Notes under the pieces: generated by a model
What the model was told of the DNA's origin: nothing
The model's database searches: none
Seen by the model: only the letters and a program-made list of their open reading frames with translations
From: Rheinheimera sp. UJ63
GTDB taxonomy: Bacteria > Pseudomonadota > Gammaproteobacteria > Enterobacterales > Alteromonadaceae
NCBI RefSeq assembly: GCF_021568285.1
Contig: NZ_JAKGTQ010000004.1
Span: 124,001 to 188,000 of the forward strand
Direction of reading: 5' to 3'
DNA length: 64,000 nt
In this document: in pieces, positions 15,435 to 25,541 of the stretch
Numbering within the stretch: the first letter of the stretch is position 1
Layout of the letters: each line of letters begins with the position of its first letter
Made by a program: the position numbers and the translations under genes

Positions 15435-16454
15435 ATGGCTGTGGCATTAAGCAGAACAGAGCTAATTTTAAAGTTGATTGTGGAGCAATATTTGCTCGAT
15501 GGTCAGCCCGTTGCGTCAAAGTTGATCGCTGAGCATAAACAGCTTGATGTGAGCTCGGCAACGGTGCGTAACACCATGGTGCAACTGGAACAACAAGGAT
15601 TAATTCGCTCACCGCATACTTCGGCAGGGCGGATCCCTACCACCTTAGGCATTCGTTTATTCATTGATAAAATGCTGCAGCTAGCGCCCTTGAGCGACAA
15701 GTGGCAACATGAAATAACCAGCCGCTTACTACCGCAATTGCCGGTGTCCTTAATGTGTCAACAAGCCGGACAATTATTAGCGAACTTAACCGGTTGTGTG
15801 GCCATTGTTAGCGCTCCTAAAGCCGCAGGGCGCGAAGTGCGGCAAGTGGACTTAGTGCGCTTAGCCAGCGATCGTTTGTTGTTGGTGGTGGTCGATGAAG
15901 ACGGTGACATCTTGCATCGTATTATTAATTGTGAGCAAAGTGTCGATTCAGCCACCATGAGTAAGGTGTTGTGCTTACTTAATGCCGCTTTAGCCGGTGG
16001 ACAATGGCAAGATGGCATGGTGCGTTTAAACACGATTTTGCGCAATGAAACGGGCCTTGGCCAGATCCTCATTGAAAAAGTGTTAGGCCAATTAAGCTTA
16101 GACGAGTTTGTGCAGCATCAACCCTTGATTTATGGACAACATCAATTATTGCTAACGCCGGATTACCAGCAAAACTCTGCATTACAACAAGTCGTGCAAA
16201 TGCTGGAACAACCCTCAGGTTTAATTACCTTGTTACAAACGGTCACCCGTGATGCTCAACCTAAACTCATCTTAGGTAAAGAGTCTGGATTTGTTGAGTT
16301 ATCGCAGTTAAGTTTAATCGCCCAAAGCTATCAAACGCAGCCACATCGCTTTGTCGCTTTGCTTGGCCCGCGGCGGATGGACTACGCAAAATTAATCCCT
16401 TTACTCGAAGGATGCGCGGCACAATTAAATTTAAACTTGAATCGGCAGAATTGA
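15435..16454 (+). CDS. hrcA: Heat-inducible transcriptional repressor HrcA
   Basis: 339 residues from ATG 15435. The N-terminal winged helix contains SSATVRNTMVQLEQQGLI and PHTSAGRIPTTLGIRLFIDK, the signature by which HrcA is recognised. The GAF-like middle and dimerisation regions follow. HrcA represses chaperone operons by binding CIRCE inverted repeats. E. coli lacks it, but several other gammaproteobacteria have hrcA directly before grpE, as here (39-bp gap). The gene sits behind a sigma-32 promoter. I see no CIRCE element upstream of hrcA, grpE or dnaK, so its targets (groESL is the usual one) are probably elsewhere in the genome. Confidence 0.92.
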   Translation: MAVALSRTELILKLIVEQYLLDGQPVASKLIAEHKQLDVSSATVRNTMVQLEQQGLIRSPHTSAGRIPTTLGIRLFIDKMLQLAPLSDKWQHEITSRLLPQLPVSLMCQQAGQLLANLTGCVAIVSAPKAAGREVRQVDLVRLASDRLLLVVVDEDGDILHRIINCEQSVDSATMSKVLCLLNAALAGGQWQDGMVRLNTILRNETGLGQILIEKVLGQLSLDEFVQHQPLIYGQHQLLLTPDYQQNSALQQVVQMLEQPSGLITLLQTVTRDAQPKLILGKESGFVELSQLSLIAQSYQTQPHRFVALLGPRRMDYAKLIPLLEGCAAQLNLNLNRQN

Positions 16455-16493
16455 TCCCCATAATACCCCTACATTAATTGGAGTATTGTAACA

Positions 16494-17069
16494 ATGACTG
16501 AGCAACAAAAGCCTTCCGAACCCACAGAAGCAACGAATCAGGCCACTAACGATGCTAATACCGATACGGTAGAGCTGTCTTCTGAGCAGACCATTATTGC
16601 TAAGCTGGAAGATGAACTGGCTAAAGCGCAAAGCCAGTTGGCCGAACAACACGAATTAATGCTGCGCATTAAAGCTGATGCTGAAAATGCTCGCCGTCGT
16701 GCTAGCCAAGATGTCGAAAAAGCGCACAAGTTTGCGTTAGAAAAATTTGCCGGTGATTTATTACCCGTTGCCGACAACCTTGAGCGCGCACTGAACTTTA
16801 TCAACCGTGAAGATGAAGCGTTTAAAGGCATCATTGAAGGCGTAGAGCTAACCATGAAGAGCTTTTTAGATACGGTAGCTAAGTTTGGTGTGGTGCAAAT
16901 TGACCCTGCGGGGCAGCCGTTTAACCCGGAACAACATCAAGCGATGAGCATTCAGCCGTCAAATGATGTACCGCCCAATACCGTGACCTTTGTTATGCAA
17001 AAAGGTTATGAGTTAAATGGTCGCTTGTTACGTCCGGCTATGGTCGGCGTATCAAAAGCAGCAGAGTAA
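16494..17069 (+). CDS. grpE: Nucleotide exchange factor GrpE
   Basis: 191 residues. An acidic N-terminus is followed by a long coiled coil (about 30-85, including [20 protein letters not shown]) and a C-terminal beta domain with [12 protein letters not shown] and [24 protein letters not shown]. It releases ADP from DnaK. GGAG lies ten bases before ATG 16494. It is probably co-transcribed with hrcA from the sigma-32 promoter, and a strong hairpin follows it. Confidence 0.97.
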   Translation: MTEQQKPSEPTEATNQATNDANTDTVELSSEQTIIAKLEDELAKAQSQLAEQHELMLRIKADAENARRRASQDVEKAHKFALEKFAGDLLPVADNLERALNFINREDEAFKGIIEGVELTMKSFLDTVAKFGVVQIDPAGQPFNPEQHQAMSIQPSNDVPPNTVTFVMQKGYELNGRLLRPAMVGVSKAAE

Positions 17070-17080
17070 CGCCCTTCGTA

Positions 17081-17114
17081 GCAAAGCTAACGCGCTGTTA
17101 AGCGTTGGCTTTGC
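17081..17114 (+). terminator. Strong hairpin after grpE
   Basis: A 13-bp stem with one G-U pair (17081-17093 with 17102-17114) and an 8-nt loop lies 12 bp after the grpE stop. There is no U-tract, so it may act as a 3' stabiliser or a Rho-dependent end rather than a classic terminator. Confidence 0.5.
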
Positions 17115-17231
17115 TGCATACCGCAGTTCATTGGTTTTTCTTCGCAAAATCACCCGCAAAGCACAACAAGCGCTAGCCTCTGTTCGAAAAAACTGTTAAT
17201 TAGTATAAAACTGATTTCTTAGGTAAATGTT

Positions 17232-19994
17232 GTGAGTTGCCGCCCTGCTATTAGCCCTGCTTTTTTGGCCTCTGCCCGTGCAGTTATTCCTAGTGAACGC
17301 TGGTTTGACGATGCGTTATCCTGCTTAGCTTTTGGCACTGATGCCAGCTTCTATCGTTTAAATCCGCAATTGGTGTTGCGAGTGGAATCTGAGCTTGAAG
17401 TGGTGTCGTTGCTAAAACTGGCTTTGCAACACCAAGTGGCGGTGACGTTTCGCGCTGCGGGTACCAGCTTGTCAGGGCAAGCGGTAACGGATTCCGTGTT
17501 ATTAGTGTTAGGCGAAAATTGGCAGCAATATCGCATTTTTGGTTTAGGGGAACAGATCCGTTTAGGCCCCGGCGTGATTGGTGCACAAGCGAATAAATGG
17601 CTAGCGCCTTATGGTCGAAAAATAGGGCCCGATCCTGCCTCGATAAGTAGTTGTAAAATTGGCGGTATCGTCGCCAATAATGCCAGTGGCATGTGCTGTG
17701 GTACGGCGCAAAACAGCTTTAATACCCTTGCGGGAATGCGGGTAGTGTTATTTGATGGCACCGTGCTAGACACCGAAGAGGCCGATAGTGTGGCGCGTTT
17801 TCGGCAATCGCATGCGGCATTACTGCGTCAACTGGCCGAACTGGCACAGCAAACTCAGCAAAACGCCGAGTTATTGGCGAAGATTCGCCATAAGTACCGC
17901 TTAAAAAATACCATGGGGTTTTCACTGAATGCCCTCACCGAATTTAGCGATCCTATCGATATCCTCAGTCATTTAATGGTGGGCTCCGAAGGCTGCTTGG
18001 GTTTTATCAGCAGTGTCACCTATCACACCGTGGCTGATCATGCGCATAAAGCGACAGCGTTGTGGGTTTTTCCTGATATTGTCAGTTGCTGTGCCGCAGT
18101 GAGTTTATTGAAAACGGCGCCGGTCGCGGCAGTGGAGCTGTTAGATAGACGAAGTTTACGCTCGGTAGCAGGTAAAGCCGGTTTACCCCCTTGGGTTAAA
18201 ACGTTATCCGATGGTGCTGCCGCTTTGTTGATTGAAAGCCGAGCTAACTCACCGGCGGCCTTGCAGCGGCAATTAACCGAGATAGCCGCCTTATCCGCAC
18301 AATTCAGCCTTGAGCAAAGCGTTGATTTTAGTACCGACGCTAAGGTATCAGAGCAATTGTGGGCGATCCGCAAAGGTACGTTTCCAGCGGTGGGCGCCGT
18401 TCGTGAAACCGGTACTACGGTGATCATTGAAGATGTCACTTTTCCGTTAGCCGATCTCGCCGCAGGTGTGCAGGCATTGCAGCAATTATTTGACCGTTAT
18501 CAGTATCATGAAGCGATTATTTTTGGGCATGCGTTGGAAGGCAATTTACATTTTGTGTTCACGCAAAGCTTTAACGATGCTGAGCAAGTGGCGCGCTATG
18601 ATGCGTTTATGCAAGATGTCGCGCATTTGGTTGCCGTTGAGTATGGTGGTTCATTAAAAGCCGAGCATGGTACTGGACGCAATATGGCGCCATTTGTGGA
18701 GTTGGAGTGGGGCAGTGCGGCTTATCAACTTATGTGGCAGCTTAAAAAGTTATTCGATCCTAAGCATATTCTTAACCCAGATGTGGTGCTTAGCCAGGAT
18801 AAAACCTTACATCTGCAACATCTAAAAGCGTTACCTGCAACTCATGAGTTAGTGGATAAATGTATTGAATGTGGCTTTTGTGAGCCGGTGTGTCCGTCAC
18901 GTAAACTCACTTTAACGCCGCGACAACGCATTGTGGTGCAAAGAGAAATTAGCCATTTACAAACAACAGGGCAAGCGCCGGCACGTTTAAAGCAATTAAC
19001 AAAAGATTATGCTTATCAAGGTAATGCCAGTTGCGCAGCTTGTGGCATGTGTAGCACAGCTTGTCCGGTGGGTATCAACACGGGCGATTTAACGCGGCAA
19101 TTGCGCAGCAAAGATAATCAGTTGTGGCAGCCAGTCGCAAGACAAGTTGTTACGCAATTTGCCAAAGTGACTCAGCTGGCAAAGTTGGGCTTGCGAGTGG
19201 GGCAACTGGCTTACGGTGTACTGGGTAAAAATACACCCATGTGGCACAGCGCTATGCCCACCGCCAACCGCATGCCAGTTTTGCCTGAGCAAACGGGTTT
19301 AAAACCGGTTTTGTATTTAAGCAGTTGTAGTAACCGGGTGATGGGGCCTGCTAAAGGTAGCAGTGATAGCCGCTCACTACAGCAGGTAAGCGCCAACTTA
19401 CTGGCTAAGGCCGGCTATCAATTGATTTTGGCCCCCGATTTAGCCAGTCAGTGTTGCGGTATGCCAATGCAATCAAAGGGGCAATTTGCCGCGCAACAAC
19501 AGCAACAACAGCAACTTAACGCCTGGTTGTTGCACCATAGTTTGCAAGGTCAGATCCCTATTTTTTCGGATACCAGCCCTTGTAGTTTAACCTTGCAAGG
19601 TAAACTCGATCCACGCTTAAAACTCTATGACAGTATCGACTTTATTACAGAGTTTGTGCTGCCAAAACTGACACTGAACAAGGTAAACCAGCCCATTGCG
19701 TTGCATATAAGTTGTAGTGCGCAGCAGTTAGGGCAAGCAGATAAACTGATGACGTTACTTCGCGCTTGTACCGAGCAGGTCGTGCTGCCTGACAATATCA
19801 GTTGCTGTGGTTTTGCCGGAGATAAAGGTTTCTTTATGCCTGAATTAAATGCGTCGGCTTTATCCAGTTTAGCTTCTCAAGTAAGTGAGTGCTCACGGGG
19901 GGTATCCAGTAGCCGAACCTGTGAAATCGGTTTAAGCCGACACAGTGGCTTAGCATATCAGCATCTGATGTATGTGCTAGATCAGTGCAGCTAA
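17232..19994 (+). CDS. D-lactate dehydrogenase, FAD and Fe-S type (Dld-II-like)
   Basis: 920 residues, GTG start with AGGT eight bases upstream. The N-terminal FAD-binding type-4 domain has FRAAGTSLSGQAV and KIGPDPASISSCKIGGIVAN. The FAD-oxidase C domain continues to about 520, with AEHGTGRNMAPF. Two [4Fe-4S] motifs follow: CIECGFCEPVCPS (about 543) and CAACGMCSTACPVG (about 601). Two CCG motifs, QCCGMPMQSKG and CCGFAGDKGFF, complete the protein. This single-chain fusion matches Shewanella Dld-II, which oxidises D-lactate to pyruvate and feeds the quinone pool. No lactate permease or L-lactate genes are nearby. A CAA/CAG run encodes seven glutamines near 19495-19515. It overlaps the convergent GGDEF/EAL gene by 4 bp. 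Confidence 0.85.
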   Translation: MSCRPAISPAFLASARAVIPSERWFDDALSCLAFGTDASFYRLNPQLVLRVESELEVVSLLKLALQHQVAVTFRAAGTSLSGQAVTDSVLLVLGENWQQYRIFGLGEQIRLGPGVIGAQANKWLAPYGRKIGPDPASISSCKIGGIVANNASGMCCGTAQNSFNTLAGMRVVLFDGTVLDTEEADSVARFRQSHAALLRQLAELAQQTQQNAELLAKIRHKYRLKNTMGFSLNALTEFSDPIDILSHLMVGSEGCLGFISSVTYHTVADHAHKATALWVFPDIVSCCAAVSLLKTAPVAAVELLDRRSLRSVAGKAGLPPWVKTLSDGAAALLIESRANSPAALQRQLTEIAALSAQFSLEQSVDFSTDAKVSEQLWAIRKGTFPAVGAVRETGTTVIIEDVTFPLADLAAGVQALQQLFDRYQYHEAIIFGHALEGNLHFVFTQSFNDAEQVARYDAFMQDVAHLVAVEYGGSLKAEHGTGRNMAPFVELEWGSAAYQLMWQLKKLFDPKHILNPDVVLSQDKTLHLQHLKALPATHELVDKCIECGFCEPVCPSRKLTLTPRQRIVVQREISHLQTTGQAPARLKQLTKDYAYQGNASCAACGMCSTACPVGINTGDLTRQLRSKDNQLWQPVARQVVTQFAKVTQLAKLGLRVGQLAYGVLGKNTPMWHSAMPTANRMPVLPEQTGLKPVLYLSSCSNRVMGPAKGSSDSRSLQQVSANLLAKAGYQLILAPDLASQCCGMPMQSKGQFAAQQQQQQQLNAWLLHHSLQGQIPIFSDTSPCSLTLQGKLDPRLKLYDSIDFITEFVLPKLTLNKVNQPIALHISCSAQQLGQADKLMTLLRACTEQVVLPDNISCCGFAGDKGFFMPELNASALSSLASQVSECSRGVSSSRTCEIGLSRHSGLAYQHLMYVLDQCS

Positions 19995-22438
19995 TTATCA
20001 AGTAATTGCGAAGAGGGTTTTAGCCATTGGCTTTGCTCTAACTCGTTCACCGTGAGGGGTTTACTAAAGTAATAGCCTTGATAAAAATGGCAATATTCGT
20101 CTTGTAAAATGCTGAGTTGCTGCAATTGTTCCACCCCTTCTGCGGTCACTTTTAACTCCAGCTCTTTGGCCAGATGAATGATCGCTAGGGTGAGTCGTTT
20201 GGCTTTACGATCCGATAAATTACTAACAAAACTGCGGTCTATTTTTAAAATATCCACCGGGTAGTTATTCAAATAACTTAATGAAGAGTAGCCCGTACCA
20301 AAGTCATCTAAAGCGATGCTAAAGCCTTGCATTTTTAAATGCTCTAGCTTCTTCGTAATATGATCTTTTTGTTGAATTAAAATGCTTTCGGTAATTTCTA
20401 AGGTGAGCGCTGTTGCCGGTAATTGTTGTTTTTGGAGTAATTGTTGAAGCAATTCAGGCAGCCGCACATCGGCGATATCTGGCACACTCAAATTAATACT
20501 TAACGTCAGCTCTGGCAGGGTTTTACGCCAGTGAGCTAGTTGCGCTAAGCCCTTATGCAACATCTGTTGTGTGAGTTGGCTAATTAGCCCTTCTTCTTCG
20601 AGCAGCGGGATAAAAGTATCTGGACCTATCGGACCAAACTCGCTGTGCTGCCAACGTGACAATAACTCAAAGCCTTTTAACATACCTTGGCTATTTACGA
20701 TCGGTTGATAAACGGGATAAAACGCCTCGTCTAATAAGGCTTGTTTTAAGCTTTGTTGTATTTGATAACGCTTGCTGATATTCGATTGCATCGCGCTGTT
20801 ATAGCAGCGAATTTGATAACCCGGCGTTTTCTTTGCCTCATGTTGCGCCATATTGGCCTGTTGCATTAACGTTTCGGCATTAGCTGTTTGATCAAGAGAA
20901 GCGCATAAACCAATACTTGCCGATAAATTAATATTGGCATGTAACGCCTCGGAGTGTTGCGAGAGTTGGAATAGCAGTTTTTCTGCCAGTTTTTGCACTG
21001 CATTGACATCTGCTGAGTGAATTAAAAGCCAAAACTCATCGCCACTTTGCCGATACAATTTATCTTCAGCACGCAATTGCTGTGCTAATTTCCATGCCAC
21101 TGTTTGCAACAGTAAATCACCTGTGCCATGGCCATATACATCATTGACCAAATGAAACTTATTGAGATTCAATTTCAGAATATAAAAAGGCTGGCGATCC
21201 TGCTGCAAATGCTCAATATCTTTTTTCAATAGCCATAAAGTGGGCAGCGCAGTAAGGGTGTCGAGGTGCTGCACTAATTCGGGCTGGCGCATTATTTGGC
21301 GCTTTTGCTGTTGAAGCAATCGGCTGCGCTTAACGCGGGCTTCAACCACCATTAACAAACGCCAGGGGGCAATGGGTTTATGAATAAATTCATCGCCTGC
21401 TAAACGCACGGCAGCGAGTTTTTCATCGGTGCTCTCGTCTGCCGACATAAACACAATAGGAATGTCGACTAATTGACTGTGTTGGCGAATAACTTGCCCT
21501 AGCTCTAAACCATGACAACCCGGCATATGTAAATCGATTAAAACCAACTCTGGCTGGTGTTTAATCATTAAAGTTAGGGCGTTTTCGGGCTCGTTAGTAC
21601 AGAAAACTTGATAGCCTGCCAGCTGTAAGGCTTGACGATAAAAGCGTAATACATCGGTATCGTCATCAACTAATAAGATCCGATAAGGGTTTTCTTCCGG
21701 TTGTTGTAACAGGTTCAGCAGCATCTGAATTAATGCCTGCGAAGAAACCGGTTTCGCTAAAAAATGACTACTGCCAGCCCGCACTGCAGCCAACCGGCTG
21801 TCAAAGGTATCAAAAGCAGAAATGAAAATAACAGGGAAATTAACACCTTGCTGCTCGCGCAGCGCTTTTAGATAATCGGCTCCTGCCGTTTCGCCTTCAG
21901 GGAACACCATGTCGCAAATAGCAGCAATAGGCTGCTGTTCAGCAACGGTCGCAGCAAGTTGTTTAATATCTTGCAATTCAATTACGTGATAGCCAGCCGC
22001 CTCTAAAGGTGCTCGATGATACTGCAGCATGTCAGCATCATCATCAACAAACACTATTTTAGCTTGGTTAAAACCTAACGCGGCTAAAGCTACTTCAGGC
22101 TCATCAGCAACGTATTCATCGGTATAGTGGTTATTAAGCTCTTGAAGTAAATCGGCTAGTTGCAGTTTTATCGTGGTGTCATTACTCACTTTAGTCGGTT
22201 CAACACTCTGTAACAAATGGTTGAGCGACTGGGCATAACGAGAAACATCCGGAAAGCCATAAATGCTGCCAGAACCAGCAAGTTGATGAGAGAGATGTTG
22301 CAGTTGCGTCAAAGCAGCGAGATCGGTGTTTTGCTGCAGTGCCATCCAGTATTGCTGAATGCTTTCTGCTTTATGTCGCAAATTCAGTCGATATTGAATT
22401 TGCATGGCTCGCCATTTATTTTTGTCTGTCTGCTTCAT
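19991..22438 (-). CDS. HPt-REC-REC-GGDEF-EAL signalling protein
   Basis: 815 residues. Domains in order: an HPt-like helix bundle (HLSHQLAGSG, putative phospho-His 51); REC1 from about 127 (VFVDDD; candidate Asp in AICDMVFPEG); REC2 from about 253 (ILLVDDD; LIDLHMPG); a GGDEF domain with the degenerate motif SGDEF; and an EAL domain (about 560-800) starting FELLSRW. The EAL catalytic set looks complete (NLSVPD, LEITES, ALDDFGTGYSS, KIDRSFV, AEGVEQ), although the name motif reads ELL. It is therefore most likely a c-di-GMP phosphodiesterase with a non-catalytic or regulatory GGDEF, controlled by phosphotransfer. It is divergent from the receiver/kinase operon, which probably feeds it. Confidence 0.87.
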   Translation of the reverse strand: MKQTDKNKWRAMQIQYRLNLRHKAESIQQYWMALQQNTDLAALTQLQHLSHQLAGSGSIYGFPDVSRYAQSLNHLLQSVEPTKVSNDTTIKLQLADLLQELNNHYTDEYVADEPEVALAALGFNQAKIVFVDDDADMLQYHRAPLEAAGYHVIELQDIKQLAATVAEQQPIAAICDMVFPEGETAGADYLKALREQQGVNFPVIFISAFDTFDSRLAAVRAGSSHFLAKPVSSQALIQMLLNLLQQPEENPYRILLVDDDTDVLRFYRQALQLAGYQVFCTNEPENALTLMIKHQPELVLIDLHMPGCHGLELGQVIRQHSQLVDIPIVFMSADESTDEKLAAVRLAGDEFIHKPIAPWRLLMVVEARVKRSRLLQQQKRQIMRQPELVQHLDTLTALPTLWLLKKDIEHLQQDRQPFYILKLNLNKFHLVNDVYGHGTGDLLLQTVAWKLAQQLRAEDKLYRQSGDEFWLLIHSADVNAVQKLAEKLLFQLSQHSEALHANINLSASIGLCASLDQTANAETLMQQANMAQHEAKKTPGYQIRCYNSAMQSNISKRYQIQQSLKQALLDEAFYPVYQPIVNSQGMLKGFELLSRWQHSEFGPIGPDTFIPLLEEEGLISQLTQQMLHKGLAQLAHWRKTLPELTLSINLSVPDIADVRLPELLQQLLQKQQLPATALTLEITESILIQQKDHITKKLEHLKMQGFSIALDDFGTGYSSLSYLNNYPVDILKIDRSFVSNLSDRKAKRLTLAIIHLAKELELKVTAEGVEQLQQLSILQDEYCHFYQGYYFSKPLTVNELEQSQWLKPSSQLLDN

Positions 22439-22662
22439 GCGGTTTCATTCTCTACTTCCTTTACATAACCTTAGCAAATTTCTCTGAGAAAAAGAGAGTT
22501 TTTTTAAATTTGTCGCAAAAATAGTGACGAAGCGCGAAATCATGCTGAGCACGGCCAGATCAAAAAGCGCTATACAGGTGCTATTGTTAGAGTATGCTAG
22601 AGTTGATTAGTATTTAATGTATTTGCAAAGTGAGTTGGTTAGAGAAAATAAGTGAGGCATTT

Positions 22663-23052
22663 ATGGCATTAAAACGGATAATGCATGTAGAAGATGATGA
22701 GTCAATTCGAGCGGTAGCTGAAATAGCCTTGGTTGATGTTGCTGGTTTTGAGCTACTGAGCTGTGACAGCGGTGCAAGTGCAGTGGCTCAAGCATCTGAT
22801 TTTAGTCCAGAATTAATATTATTGGATGTGATGATGCCTCAAATGGACGGCATGCAAACTTTAGCCGCATTGCGCGCTATTCCAGAACTGGCGAACGTAC
22901 CTGTGGTCTTTATGACCGCAAAAATTCAACAAGCTGAGAAACAGCATTATCTGGATGCCGGAGCTATTGCCGTGATCGATAAACCCTTTGAACCCATGGC
23001 TTTGGGCGACAGATTACAGCAGCTGTTTGAGCAAACACAAATGAGTCATTAA
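22663..23052 (+). CDS. Single-domain response regulator
   Basis: 129 residues from ATG 22663 (GTGAGG seven bases upstream). It is a stand-alone receiver: acidic pocket HVEDDES near the start, phospho-acceptor Asp in LILLDVMMPQMDG (about residue 53), VVFMTAK with the conserved Thr, and DKPFEP with the conserved Lys. There is no output domain, so it acts as a phosphate shuttle or by protein contact, CheY/DivK fashion. It is the first gene of a same-strand run of four, with the next kinase 18 bp downstream. Confidence 0.9.
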   Translation: MALKRIMHVEDDESIRAVAEIALVDVAGFELLSCDSGASAVAQASDFSPELILLDVMMPQMDGMQTLAALRAIPELANVPVVFMTAKIQQAEKQHYLDAGAIAVIDKPFEPMALGDRLQQLFEQTQMSH

Positions 23053-23070
23053 GGTAACAAATTTGTCCTT

Positions 23071-25524
23071 ATGCCATATTTAAATTATGCCCAAGGTTGG
23101 TTAGCGTTGGCTGTATTGCCAAGATGGTCGTTGATACTGCTTTTTTCACTGCTGGGTTTTGGCTTTAACTTTTTACGTTTGCCGCTGCTTTTTGACATCG
23201 ATTTTATTTTTGGTTCTGTTTTTGCGCTCTTAGCGCTGGTACTACTGGGGGGGAAAGCGGCTATTATTGTCGGTATTTTTGCGGCTAGCGCAACGGTACT
23301 GATATGGCAGCACCCCTTTGCTTGGCTGATTTTTAGCAGTGAAATACTCTGGTTAAGCTTACGCTATGGTAAAAACAATCAGTCTAATTTAGTTTTATTA
23401 GATCTGCAGTTTTGGTTATTCGCGCTGCCAGCAATCATCGGTTGTTATGCCGTTGTACTGGACTCTTCTTTACAAACCGCCGTGCTAATTGTGCTAAAGC
23501 AGATTAGTAATGGTATTTTTAATACCCTGGTTGTTGCCGTGTTTGTGGCGATGCTGCAACTTAACAAACCCCTGAGTAAAAAACTGGCCTTACCCGAAAT
23601 CAGTTTAAGGCAGTTAGTTTTTCTCACGTTGCTTAGCTTAACGCTGCTCTCTGGTGCGATGCCAGTGATCCTTGATGCCAAGAAATCAAAAGCAGCTTAC
23701 GAGTTAGCCGTGGCAGATCGTTTGGCCGAGATCTCTGCCATCATGGCGTTGCAGTTGGATAATATCCCAAAACCCAGCTCAGCATTGCTGCCCAGTATGT
23801 TACAACCACTTGCAGCAAGTTTACCCATTGAACGTGATTACGCGCTCGCGCTTGTAAACAGTCAAAAACAATTTACTCAGTTGGTGGGGCAAAACCAAAC
23901 TATTTCTTTTAAAGAACCCATAAGCTTATTGGCAGGTTTTGCACACTGGAAACCCAGTTCAGAACCGCTCCCCATTCAACGATGGCGTAAAAGTCGCTAC
24001 GTTTTTACCTACCCTGCGCGCTGGCAAAACGAAGCCGTCTGGCTGGTGCTTGAGCAGCCTGCCGCGCCAGTGGTGACTGAATTAGAGCAAGACAGTGCGC
24101 AGCAATTAGTGCGTTTAGTGTTGTTTTTAGGGCTGACCATCGGGATCAGCGCTTTGCTCAGTAAAGCGATCAGCTTACCTTTAAGGCGCATTGATGTGGC
24201 TAGTCAGCGCATACAAGCCGATCTTACTCAGCAACAAAAAACCGTTATGCCGCAAACTCGCGTGTTGGAATACAGCAATTTATCGCACACCTTGGCACAG
24301 ATGAGTGCTCGTTTAAATGAGGCTTTTCAGCGCAGTCGAATGATGCAATGTGAATTAGAGCAACAGGTAACACAACGTACTGAGGCTTTACAACAAAGTC
24401 ATAGCCAACAAAATGCCATCTTATCTGCCGCTTCCGATTTTTCGATTATTGCTACGGACCCTAACGGTGTTATTCAGTTTTTTAGTGTTGGTGCAGAGAA
24501 AATGCTCGGCTACCAAGCAGAAGAATTGATCGGAAAGCACACCCCAGAAATGTTACATCGATCTTCGGAAGTGGTTAACCGCGCTAAAGAACTGAATGCC
24601 GAGTTAGCACAGCCGGTGAAAGGTTTTCGTGCTTTTGTTATTAAGGCTGAGCAAGAGGGGAGCGAAACACATGAATGGACCTACCTGCATAAGTCTGGGC
24701 AAGCCATTCCGGTATCCCTTACGGTAACGGTTATTCGAGATCATTCAGGCGAGATCAGCGGCTATCTTGGCATTGCGCGTGATGTATCAGAGTTGCAGCG
24801 TACAGAACGCTTGAAGAACGAATTTATTGCGACGGTAAGCCATGAGTTACGCACTCCTTTAACCGCGATTTATGCATCTTTACGTTTGGTAAATTCTGGC
24901 AAAATAGGCGAATTGAACAGCAAAACCTCAAAGTTATTATCGATAGCTGAGCAAAACAGTGAACGACTGACCCTGTTGATTAATGATTTGCTGGATATCG
25001 AAAAGTTGATCTCGGGAAAATTTGTTATGCCATTGCAGATACAGCCATTGCAGCCACTGTTAGAGGCAGCAGTTGAAGGCGTTTTGAGTTATGCTAACGA
25101 GTATCAGATCCGTTTTAGTATCGATGTGTTGGACCCGACGATTCAGGCTAATGTTAATGCAGAGCGACTTATTCAGGTTATTGTTAACTTGCTTTCTAAT
25201 GCGATTAAATTCTCACCGAAGGGTGCTGAAATAAAGCTCGTGTTGCGAGTGAAAGACCATCACGCTTTGCTTGAAGTGACAGATCGAGGTGAAGGCATTA
25301 AGGATGAGTTTAAACCACGCATTTTTCAAAAGTTTGCCCAAGGCGATGCCGCGAGTAATCGAAATAAAGGCGGTACAGGTTTAGGTTTAGCCATCACAAA
25401 AGAGCTGACAGAAAAGATGGGGGGGCAAGTGGGTTTTGATTCTCAATATGGTCTTGGCAGTACTTTCTGGCTGGCCTTTGCGCTGGCTGAGCCAGAATCC
25501 TGTTTAAATGATGAAACTAGCTAG
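23071..25524 (+). CDS. Membrane sensor histidine kinase (PAS-HisKA-HATPase)
   Basis: 817 residues. An N-terminal integral membrane sensor of several helices (about 1-165), another helix near 175-200, a periplasmic stretch (about 200-345) and a further helix lead into a HAMP-like segment and coiled coil. A PAS domain follows (about 455-580, IATDPNGVIQFFSVGAEKML). The kinase core has H-box ATVSHELRTPLTAIYASL (His about 590), N-box NLLSNAIKFSPKG and G-boxes DRGEGI and GTGLGLAI. There is no attached receiver, so its phosphate probably goes to the single-domain regulator before it or to the HPt/REC proteins of the cluster. The stimulus is unknown. Confidence 0.88.
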   Translation: MPYLNYAQGWLALAVLPRWSLILLFSLLGFGFNFLRLPLLFDIDFIFGSVFALLALVLLGGKAAIIVGIFAASATVLIWQHPFAWLIFSSEILWLSLRYGKNNQSNLVLLDLQFWLFALPAIIGCYAVVLDSSLQTAVLIVLKQISNGIFNTLVVAVFVAMLQLNKPLSKKLALPEISLRQLVFLTLLSLTLLSGAMPVILDAKKSKAAYELAVADRLAEISAIMALQLDNIPKPSSALLPSMLQPLAASLPIERDYALALVNSQKQFTQLVGQNQTISFKEPISLLAGFAHWKPSSEPLPIQRWRKSRYVFTYPARWQNEAVWLVLEQPAAPVVTELEQDSAQQLVRLVLFLGLTIGISALLSKAISLPLRRIDVASQRIQADLTQQQKTVMPQTRVLEYSNLSHTLAQMSARLNEAFQRSRMMQCELEQQVTQRTEALQQSHSQQNAILSAASDFSIIATDPNGVIQFFSVGAEKMLGYQAEELIGKHTPEMLHRSSEVVNRAKELNAELAQPVKGFRAFVIKAEQEGSETHEWTYLHKSGQAIPVSLTVTVIRDHSGEISGYLGIARDVSELQRTERLKNEFIATVSHELRTPLTAIYASLRLVNSGKIGELNSKTSKLLSIAEQNSERLTLLINDLLDIEKLISGKFVMPLQIQPLQPLLEAAVEGVLSYANEYQIRFSIDVLDPTIQANVNAERLIQVIVNLLSNAIKFSPKGAEIKLVLRVKDHHALLEVTDRGEGIKDEFKPRIFQKFAQGDAASNRNKGGTGLGLAITKELTEKMGGQVGFDSQYGLGSTFWLAFALAEPESCLNDETS

Positions 25525-25541
25525 GGCTGTAACGAGGCATT

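Noticed and set aside
19495-19515. CAA/CAG repeat in the D-lactate dehydrogenase gene as a phase-variable tract
   Set aside because: The codons are mixed and the unit is three bases, so slippage would not shift the frame; Gln-rich runs are common in this genome.
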